From the NCBI GenBank assembly GCA_016295005.1, contig JAEDMA010000080.1:1-6290 (forward strand): a stretch of DNA of 6,290 nt, read 5' to 3'. The position numbers and the translations under genes are program-made. Shown here piece after piece: positions 1-4,616 of this stretch. Within the stretch, counting starts at the first letter, position 1, and the number at the start of each line of letters is the position of its first letter. The notes beneath the pieces are model-generated. The model did not search any database and was not told the DNA's origin. It was given only the letters and a program-made list of their open reading frames with translations. The stretch is from Christensenellaceae bacterium. GTDB lineage: Bacteria > Bacillota > Clostridia > Christensenellales > Borkfalkiaceae.

Positions 1-30
1 CGCAATAAAAAATCATAGGAGGATTTGTCA

Positions 31-114
31 ATGACTGATTTTATCCCCGAAAAAACCACCGCTTGGAGGGGTGGAATAAAAAATCTTCAGATAAAAAAAC
101 GCTACTGTGATTAA
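31..114 (+). CDS. Possible small ORF of 27 codons, unknown function
   Basis: A short reading frame starts at ATG 31 and stops at TAA 112-114. It is preceded by a perfect AGGAGG at 17-22 with an 8-nt spacer, which is the main reason to list it. The predicted 27-residue peptide begins MTDFIPEKTTAW and ends in a basic stretch, IKKRYCD. There is no signal peptide or membrane segment and I recognise no family. The frame overlaps, in antisense, a hairpin plus T-tract that could terminate the minus-strand PAP2 gene, so the same DNA may have been kept for that reason instead. The upstream context is cut off by the window edge. It may be a real small protein, a leader peptide, or a chance ORF behind a purine-rich stretch. 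Confidence 0.3.
   Translation: MTDFIPEKTTAWRGGIKNLQIKKRYCD
50..74 (-). terminator. Possible intrinsic terminator for the PAP2 gene
   Basis: Read on the minus strand, CCACC pairs with GGTGG (5 bp, four of them G-C) around a 9-nt loop and is followed directly by six T residues (50-55). It lies about 130 nt beyond the stop of the PAP2 gene in the correct orientation. The stem is short, so this is tentative. Confidence 0.38.
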
Positions 115-202
115 ATTTTTGACTTTTTAACTACGAATAGGGTAAGGGGTATCGTTTTTGCCTTTTTGCTTTTTAACACTTGAAAAATAAAAATTGCGAT
201 TT

Positions 203-772
203 TCAATTTTTTACCTTGTCCTTTATCGCTTTAACCGAGAAGTGCGAAAGTATTGCCGCAATACTTCCGACGATAAGTCCGCCCGACACGTCGGAAGCGT
301 AATGAACTACGAAATATATTCTGGAGTATCCCATAATTACGGGAATCAGCAGGAACAACCACGAATACCGTTTGTTTTTACGTATAAACAGCAAAACTCC
401 GAATGCGGTTGCCGCGGTGGTATGCCCCGACGGAAAGGAATAGCCGCTTTCGATTAACGACCCCGCCGCTTGCCAAAACGTATAAAATTCCGTAGAGTTA
501 TCTATAAACGGGCGTTTGCGGGTAATTACGTTTTTTAATATTACGTTCGTGAAAAGATACCCGAAGGCGAGCGCGACGAGAGCCGCAACGCCGAGTATTC
601 TCGTTTTTCTGAAACATAGCATAAGTAATCCGCAAAGTATGAAAATCGTTCCCATATTTCCGCTCACGGTAATTATTTTCAGCAAGGGAGTTAAAATCAT
701 GCCGCAAGACGCGCGCAAACCGTCGGTTATTCTTGCTATGAATAAATCAAAAGGTAATATAAAATCAAACAT
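203..772 (-). CDS. PAP2-family membrane phosphatase
   Basis: This 189-residue protein carries the complete PAP2 (type 2 phosphatidic acid phosphatase) signature. C1 is K80-x6-R87-P88, C2 is PSGH at 114-117, and C3 is S150-R151-x5-H157-x3-D161. H117 and H157 are the expected nucleophile and its partner, and R87 and R151 should bind phosphate. Hydrophobic stretches near 25-54, 58-80, 119-131, 137-156 and 164-178 fit the usual polytopic fold. Members of this family dephosphorylate lipid phosphates such as phosphatidic acid, phosphatidylglycerophosphate or undecaprenyl pyrophosphate. The length is typical of small bacterial PAP2/BcrC-like enzymes, but the exact substrate cannot be read from sequence. 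The ATG at 772 is the only reasonable start because an in-frame TAA lies shortly upstream. It has no clear Shine-Dalgarno, and a perfect inverted repeat lies about 30 nt upstream. The family call is secure; the substrate is open. Confidence 0.93.
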   Translation of the reverse strand: MFDFILPFDLFIARITDGLRASCGMILTPLLKIITVSGNMGTIFILCGLLMLCFRKTRILGVAALVALAFGYLFTNVILKNVITRKRPFIDNSTEFYTFWQAAGSLIESGYSFPSGHTTAATAFGVLLFIRKNKRYSWLFLLIPVIMGYSRIYFVVHYASDVSGGLIVGSIAAILSHFSVKAIKDKVKN

Positions 773-801
773 AGTCGGGTGATTACGGCAGGGGAATAAC
801 C

Positions 802-823
802 ATTACGTATGCGGATACGTAAT
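802..823. repeat. Perfect 9-bp inverted repeat upstream of the PAP2 gene
   Basis: ATTACGTAT (802-810) and ATACGTAAT (815-823) are exact reverse complements around a 4-nt GCGG spacer. Neither side is followed by a T-tract, so it does not look like a terminator. Its place 30 nt upstream of the PAP2 start suits an operator or a 5'-UTR hairpin. That role is inferred from position only. Confidence 0.55.
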
Positions 824-845
824 AAACGTTACTTCGTTTTACGAT

Positions 846-857
846 ATATGCGCATAT
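846..857. repeat. 12-bp perfect palindrome ATATGCGCATAT
   Basis: This self-complementary 12-mer lies 22 bp from the inverted repeat at 802-823, in the same intergenic gap upstream of the PAP2 gene. With no loop, it is better suited to binding a dimeric protein than to forming an RNA hairpin. No regulator can be assigned. Confidence 0.4.
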
Positions 858-946
858 TTTTAACCGTGTTTTTAATTTCGATTGGTTTTTAAAGCGCTAT
901 AACTTGCGGGAAGGTTGCCTTTTATGCCGTATGATAACGTTCGGGT

Positions 947-1585
947 TTATTTTTCGTCGGAGTCGTCTTCGTTTTCTTCCGATTTATGGTACTTTAAGTA
1001 TCCTGTTTTTACAGCCGCGGTTAAAGGAACTGCCGCTACGAACACGCACCAGGTTATATTCCATTTGCCCGTATAAAAACTTATCGCAAAGTATACGAAG
1101 GCGGCAAGCATCCAGATTGCGCCCACCAACGCGCTTTCTCTTCTTTTATAATTGCTTTTTACCGTTAAAAAAATTATAAAGCAGTATATCGCCGCCGCCA
1201 GAAGGTATATCGCCCATCCCCAAGACCATGATTTCGGATAAAAACACCCTTCGAGTAAATGTATACATACCGCTATCGGCCAGATTATATAACTCGCAAT
1301 CGCAAGGCATATACTTTCTTTTTTAGTTACCGCGTCGTCGCTCTTTCTTCTTTTAGGGGCGGGGTCCGCTTTTTCGCCTTTGGCGTAATCTACGAGTTTT
1401 CTTAAATCGCCCGTTTCCGCCAAAGCGTCGGCGTAAGCCTTTTCTTCCGTTTTGCCTTCCGAAAGTCCTTTATCGTATTTTTCGGTTATCTCCGAAACGA
1501 CCATGTTTTTCGTTCTTTTCGTTCTGTCGTTATCCGGAGCGCCGTCGAAAACGTAATCGACGTATTTTTTTATACGTTCTTCCAT
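947..1585 (-). CDS. Four-helix membrane protein with permease-prefix-like N-terminal domain
   Basis: This 212-residue protein has two parts. Residues 1-67 form a charged helical domain (start MEERIKKYVDYVF, then E..KAYADALAETGDLRKLV). It resembles the permease prefix domain 1 / DUF1700-type N-terminus found on Firmicutes membrane proteins. A basic linker (about 68-90) leads to four predicted membrane helices near 91-112, 122-142, 152-172 and 175-194, and then an acidic tail EENEDDSDEK. There is no catalytic motif. Relatives are often encoded beside a PadR-family regulator, and none lies in the window. The start is well supported: AAGGAG (complement of 1595-1600) sits 9 nt before the ATG, and a consensus promoter lies just upstream. 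It is followed after 174 nt by the PAP2 gene on the same strand, so co-transcription is possible but not shown. The molecular function is unknown. Confidence 0.82.
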   Translation of the reverse strand: MEERIKKYVDYVFDGAPDNDRTKRTKNMVVSEITEKYDKGLSEGKTEEKAYADALAETGDLRKLVDYAKGEKADPAPKRRKSDDAVTKKESICLAIASYIIWPIAVCIHLLEGCFYPKSWSWGWAIYLLAAAIYCFIIFLTVKSNYKRRESALVGAIWMLAAFVYFAISFYTGKWNITWCVFVAAVPLTAAVKTGYLKYHKSEENEDDSDEK

Positions 1586-1619
1586 TTGCGAATTCTCCTT
1601 TTCTTCTTTCTATGATTTC

Positions 1620-1648
1620 ATTATATGATACCTTCTCTTCGCTGTCAA
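1620..1648 (-). promoter_or_regulatory. Perfect sigma-A-type promoter for the 947-1585 gene
   Basis: On the minus strand, TTGACA (complement of 1643-1648) and TATAAT (complement of 1620-1625) are separated by exactly 17 nt. Both hexamers are full consensus. Transcription should begin near 1613, giving a leader of about 28 nt that contains the AAGGAG site. Confidence 0.85.
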
Positions 1649-1711
1649 CGGTGGAATTGTTTTTATTTTCCCTGATTTTTCGATTTTTCAAAAAAAGTTG
1701 TCACAAAAGTA

Positions 1712-1739
1712 TTGCTTTTTAAAAATTCGGTGATTTAAT
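1712..1739 (+). promoter_or_regulatory. Possible promoter of the phage-tail-like operon
   Basis: An extended -10-like element, TGATTTAAT (1731-1739), follows a weak -35, TTGCTT (1712-1717), with a 16-nt spacer. Transcription would start near 1746, just before the ribosome binding site. An alternative is TTGTCA at 1698-1703 with AAAAAT at 1721-1726. Neither is strong. Confidence 0.3.
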
Positions 1740-1749
1740 GACGGTAAAA

Positions 1750-1757
1750 AAGGAGGT
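1750..1757 (+). promoter_or_regulatory. Strong ribosome binding site of the BppU-like gene
   Basis: AAGGAGGT is a full match to the anti-Shine-Dalgarno. It lies 11 nt before ATG 1769 and fixes that start. The spacer is slightly long. Confidence 0.75.
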
Positions 1758-1768
1758 TAATCTTTTAT

Positions 1769-2809
1769 ATGATTTTTTATTTTACAGGCGCGGGCGTTCC
1801 GCTTTTTTCCGACGTCGAAAGAGTGTTTCAGGGATCTGCCAAAGCAAACACCCTTTTCTTTGTCTGTCCTACGGCAAGCGCTAACGCTGTTTCCGTTTGT
1901 TTCGGTCTGCCGGACGCTTCCTCGACGCAAGAGTACGCGATGACCCTTCTTACCGAATCGGGTATCGCAGATTGCGTTGATGACGACGGAAACTCTTATA
2001 ACGTGTGGCGTTTGGCAGTCCCCGCTGCTATCACGCAAAAATTCGGTACGGTGCGCGTTCAGTTCTTCGTGCGCGACGGCGACGGCGCAACGCTCGCTTC
2101 GGCGACTAATACTTTTACCGTGGAACAGGGAGTTGTTCCGTCTACTCCCGATTACGTGGAAGGCATAGGCGACGTTGTCGATAAAATCAGCGAGATAAAC
2201 GCGAAACTCGACAACGTTTATACTAAAACCCAGGCGGACGCTTTATATGCGGAAAAATTTGCAAAAGCGGATATCGTTGCCGCAACGGGAAATTCTTCGA
2301 ACAAGGTGATGAGTCAGGCCGCCGTTACTACGGCGATAAACGCAAGTGTTAAAGCAAATACCGCGCTTACGGGGAGCGAAGCGGAATTATCGGCGTTGGA
2401 AGTCGGGGGAACCAACTACAAAATACCGCAAGGGAGTACGGGGACGGAAGTCGAAGCGAACCCGTCTCTTTCGGGCAGCGAAGCAGATTTAACGGCGATA
2501 AAGGTCGGGGGGACTAACTACAAAATACCGCAAGGGAGTACGGGGACGGAAGTCGAAGCGAACCCGTCCGCTTCCGCTACGGGTACGTTATCAAAAATCA
2601 AAGTCGACGGAGTGGTTTATTCCGTTCCGCAAAGCGACGGTTCGTCTTCAAGCGGAATAGAAACCGTTAAAGTAAACGGCGAAGAGCTTACCGTTTCCTC
2701 TAAGGCGGTAAATATTCCCGTCGTTTCGGACACGAAAGCCGGCGTTATTTCTTCCGAAATGAAAAATATCGCGTTTACCGTTTTCGTTGACGACGCGTTG
2801 CTCGGATAG
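1769..2809 (+). CDS. BppU-like phage baseplate / tail-fibre protein with tandem repeats
   Basis: This 346-residue protein has the layout of a phage tail-tip fibre. Residues 1-121 (start MIFYFTGAGVPLF, end TNTFTVEQG) resemble the N-terminal baseplate-attachment domain of BppU-like (DUF2479-type) upper baseplate proteins. Residues 125-165 form a probable coiled-coil or trimerisation stretch (VVDKISEINAKLDNVYTKTQ). Next comes TGNSSNKVMSQAAVT (173-187), a motif common in phage fibres. Residues 196-263 are two 34-residue repeats built around VGGTNYKIPQGSTGTEVEAN, followed by a decayed third copy with the core VDGVVYSVPQ. The C-terminus (about 300-330) has a VKVNGEELT...KAVNIPV...TKAGVISSE module, also typical of fibres. 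There is no signal peptide, so export by lysis or in a particle is expected if it is expressed. It heads a four-gene operon. It is short for a fibre and lacks a large receptor-binding tip, which may be supplied by the next gene. The family is inferred from remembered similarity. Confidence 0.78.
   Translation: MIFYFTGAGVPLFSDVERVFQGSAKANTLFFVCPTASANAVSVCFGLPDASSTQEYAMTLLTESGIADCVDDDGNSYNVWRLAVPAAITQKFGTVRVQFFVRDGDGATLASATNTFTVEQGVVPSTPDYVEGIGDVVDKISEINAKLDNVYTKTQADALYAEKFAKADIVAATGNSSNKVMSQAAVTTAINASVKANTALTGSEAELSALEVGGTNYKIPQGSTGTEVEANPSLSGSEADLTAIKVGGTNYKIPQGSTGTEVEANPSASATGTLSKIKVDGVVYSVPQSDGSSSSGIETVKVNGEELTVSSKAVNIPVVSDTKAGVISSEMKNIAFTVFVDDALLG
2414..2466 (+). repeat. 53-bp exact direct repeat, copy 1
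   Basis: This block is identical over 53 bp to 2516-2568, at an offset of 102 bp (34 codons, in frame). Just upstream the copies differ only by synonymous changes (GGA/GGG, ACC/ACT). It encodes the NYKIPQGSTGTEVEANP core. Confidence 0.92.
2516..2568 (+). repeat. 53-bp exact direct repeat, copy 2
   Basis: Second copy of the block at 2414-2466. Because the spacing is a multiple of three, gain or loss of a unit by slippage or recombination would keep the reading frame and change only the fibre's length. Confidence 0.92.
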
Positions 2810-2819
2810 GGGGAAATAA

Positions 2820-3395
2820 ATGTTCTACAAAACCCTGAAAAAAGTGAGCGACGTTTGCCAGTTGATGGATAAACGTAAATATCCTGCAACGAGAGAATTT
2901 GCAGGAATAACTTTTACGAATAACGGAGACGGGAGTTTTACAATGACCGGAACAAAAACCGGGAACGCTCAACTGGAGATATGCGTCGCAGATATTAAAA
3001 AAGGACATAAATATTTAGGTACGACGGGCACGGATACTTTCTATATGTGGTTTTTTAAGTCCGATGAATCGTCTATTTACGGCGAATTCAAAAGAAGTCC
3101 GTTTTATACTGCTACTGAAACCGATACAGATATAAGGTTTTTTATTAAGACGGATAGTACAGACGAGGTTAACGTTACTGCTTATCCGCAATTTTTTGAC
3201 CTTACGGAAATGTACGGGGCGGGCAACGAACCTACGACGCTTACGGAATTTCGGCAGTCTTTTCCCGACGATTTATACCCGCACGCCGAAAAATGTTTCG
3301 TTTCGGGTTATAAGACTTTATTGAAAACTTCCGCTTCGGGAGACCTGTTATCAAGTTACAAAACGACGATTAAAACACAAAATAAATTACTTTAA
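2820..3395 (+). CDS. Phage-tail-type protein with FDLTEMYGAGNEPTT module
   Basis: This 191-residue protein has a beta-rich module at about 21-125 (YPATREFAGITFTNNGDGSF..., then CVADIKKGHKYL). It is followed by YPQFFDLTEMYGAGNEPTT (122-140) and EFRQSFPDDLYPH (143-155). I know this string from many Clostridia prophage tail and fibre proteins, where the preceding module resembles a carbohydrate-binding beta-sandwich. There is no signal peptide or membrane segment. The C-terminus contains a short internal echo, GYKTLLKT and SYKTTIKT. It starts 10 nt after the BppU-like gene behind a G-rich, imperfect ribosome binding site (AGGGGGA). In many phages this module is fused into one long fibre; here it is a separate polypeptide, possibly the tip that pairs with the upstream protein. 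That pairing is an inference. Confidence 0.72.
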   Translation: MFYKTLKKVSDVCQLMDKRKYPATREFAGITFTNNGDGSFTMTGTKTGNAQLEICVADIKKGHKYLGTTGTDTFYMWFFKSDESSIYGEFKRSPFYTATETDTDIRFFIKTDSTDEVNVTAYPQFFDLTEMYGAGNEPTTLTEFRQSFPDDLYPHAEKCFVSGYKTLLKTSASGDLLSSYKTTIKTQNKLL

Positions 3396-3404
3396 GGAGT
3401 TATT

Positions 3405-3941
3405 ATGGCTACAATCGACAAAAACCAAACGCGCTGGTATGCAGAATCGACTTTCAACGCGTTGAATAAATCAACTATTCCCGTAGGCACGGAAATACAC
3501 GTTGACGGCAAACTTACCGAAGACGACTTTTCTGACGGCGTAAAATCCAAACTTAACGGGGGAGCCGTTTTTTACAAACACAACGTTTCCGTTCCATGTA
3601 TTCTCGGGGGAGATTCTTCCAAAGTTTTCACGCTCAAACTGAACGTTATTTCGTCTTCGGCTACGGAATATACTTTTAATTCGCTCTGCGAAGAGATTTC
3701 GAACGGTAACGATAAGGTCGTTCTTCCTTGTATCGCTCTTACTCCGGGCAACGATAGTTTTACAACCGGGGCGATGATGGTTTATAACCTTGTCGCGGAT
3801 TACACGGATGAAATTTACGGGTTAACCGTTAAAGCGTTACTGTTCGAGGACTTCGACGGCGCTGCGCAGCCCGAAAGAGAAATGACGTGCGGCGCGGAGA
3901 TCGGCGACGCAGTTTTCGGCGACACCGTTATTCAGTTATAA
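3405..3941 (+). CDS. Tail-fibre-like protein of unknown exact role
   Basis: This is a 178-residue soluble protein. Residues 20-52 (NKSTIPVGTEIHVDGKLTEDDF..GVKSKLNGG) match the kind of linker seen in phage fibre or baseplate proteins, where a short IPVGTEI strand precedes a small helical segment. The rest (53-178) appears beta-rich and has no catalytic motif I recognise. The start is firm: AAGGAG at 3394-3399 overlaps the stop of the previous gene and lies 5 nt before the ATG. It is in the same frame as the preceding gene, separated only by TAA and three sense codons. No signal peptide is seen. The position in the operon and the N-terminal motif suggest a structural tail component. The exact function is unknown. 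Confidence 0.65.
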   Translation: MATIDKNQTRWYAESTFNALNKSTIPVGTEIHVDGKLTEDDFSDGVKSKLNGGAVFYKHNVSVPCILGGDSSKVFTLKLNVISSSATEYTFNSLCEEISNGNDKVVLPCIALTPGNDSFTTGAMMVYNLVADYTDEIYGLTVKALLFEDFDGAAQPEREMTCGAEIGDAVFGDTVIQL

Positions 3942-3952
3942 GGAAAAAGTTT

Positions 3953-4213
3953 ATGTATTATTACAAAAAAGAAATCGACGGAGAAGTTTTCTGTTTCGCT
4001 ACCGAGGAAGTCGTATATTACGACGGAGTAACGCAAATTACGAAAGAAGAATACGACTCTTATAAGGAAAAGCAAAAGGCAATCGCCGAAGCGTTAAAAA
4101 ACAAGCGGTACTATTACAAAAAAGAAAACGCCTATTTTAACTTAAAATATCCTATGACGGGCGAAGGAATCGAAGAAATTTCCAAAGAGAAATTTATCGC
4201 CGAAGCGTTCTGA
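3953..4213 (+). CDS. Small phage-tail-associated protein with internal duplication
   Basis: This is an 86-residue charged protein that starts at ATG 3953. AAGGA (3940-3944) overlaps the upstream stop and lies 8 nt before that ATG, so a longer reading starting at 3887 inside the previous gene is unlikely. It is built from two related halves. Residues 2-7 and 53-58 are both preceded by or made of YYYKKE, and each is followed by an I-[TS]-K-E-[EK]-[YF] motif (29-34 and 76-81). The general pattern of a Tyr/Lys start with a late ITKEEY motif is familiar from small proteins next to phage tail-fibre genes, some of which aid fibre assembly. That role is an inference here. It is the last gene of the operon. 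Confidence 0.65.
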   Translation: MYYYKKEIDGEVFCFATEEVVYYDGVTQITKEEYDSYKEKQKAIAEALKNKRYYYKKENAYFNLKYPMTGEGIEEISKEKFIAEAF

Positions 4214-4270
4214 TTTTCGGCGGCTACGTTTTATCAATCTTTTAAGTCTCTTTCGGCGGCGTAAAGGTTA

Positions 4271-4552
4271 TCATAAATAAAGCGTCAACCCGACGAAAAG
4301 ATATCCGCCGTTTAATTGCGACAATATCTTTTCTTCGGGCGTATGCGTTTTTTCGGATATTCCTTTTACGCTGTCGAACGGCTTTACCTTATATTTTTTT
4401 CCGCTTATTTTTTGAATAAGCATCAAGTCTCCTTCTTCGGGTTCATGCCGAAGATTATTCAATTTTATTACCGAAAAGGGCGATACTCCGAATCTGTCGC
4501 ATATACGCGCAATCGTATCGCCTTTTTCCGTTCTGTAAAAAATCTTTTCCAT
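4271..4552 (-). CDS. Small double-LysM protein without signal peptide
   Basis: This 93-residue protein has one clear LysM domain at 5-48 (YRTEKGDTIARICDRFGVSPFSVIKLNNL...GDLMLI; the GDTI and LNN positions are diagnostic). A second, more divergent LysM-like unit lies at 53-93 (YKVKPFDSVKGISEKTHTPEEKIL..N). LysM domains bind N-acetylglucosamine polymers such as peptidoglycan, but there is no signal peptide, anchor or enzymatic domain. It may act in the cytoplasm or forespore, or be exported another way. The gene diverges from the flippase gene and converges on the tail-like operon. No Shine-Dalgarno precedes the ATG. A TATAAT lies exactly 6 nt upstream, which suggests a leaderless mRNA. Confidence 0.85.
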   Translation of the reverse strand: MEKIFYRTEKGDTIARICDRFGVSPFSVIKLNNLRHEPEEGDLMLIQKISGKKYKVKPFDSVKGISEKTHTPEEKILSQLNGGYLFVGLTLYL

Positions 4553-4558
4553 ACCGTT

Positions 4559-4587
4559 ATTATATTTGCTTTTCTTACCGAATAGAA
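4559..4587 (-). promoter_or_regulatory. Possible leaderless promoter of the LysM gene
   Basis: On the minus strand a perfect TATAAT (complement of 4559-4564) is followed by 6 nt and then the ATG, so transcription would begin at or next to the start codon. A weak -35, TTCTAT (complement of 4582-4587), lies 17 nt upstream. The absence of a ribosome binding site fits leaderless translation. Confidence 0.4.
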
Positions 4588-4616
4588 TAAAAATGAATTA
4601 TCTGCGGGGTGGTAGA

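Noticed and set aside
115..202. A minus-strand 31-codon frame beginning with TTG that overlaps the PAP2 stop codon
   Set aside because: The start is a TTG without a convincing ribosome binding site, and the peptide is a lysine-rich product of AT-rich DNA. Nothing supports translation.
2354..2610. Diversity-generating retroelement variable region or CRISPR-like array
   Set aside because: The repeats are in-frame protein repeats inside a gene, with no reverse transcriptase, no adenine-specific variation between copies, no separate template copy and no unique spacers of regular size.
3887..3952. Longer start for the small last gene of the operon, overlapping the previous gene
   Set aside because: The extension lies inside the preceding gene in another frame, while ATG 3953 has a well-placed AAGGA and gives the repeat-bearing protein directly.
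4214..4270. Bidirectional terminator between the convergent tail-like operon and LysM gene
   Set aside because: There are T-rich stretches but no complementary GC-rich arms. The CGGCGG blocks are direct repeats, not inverted ones.
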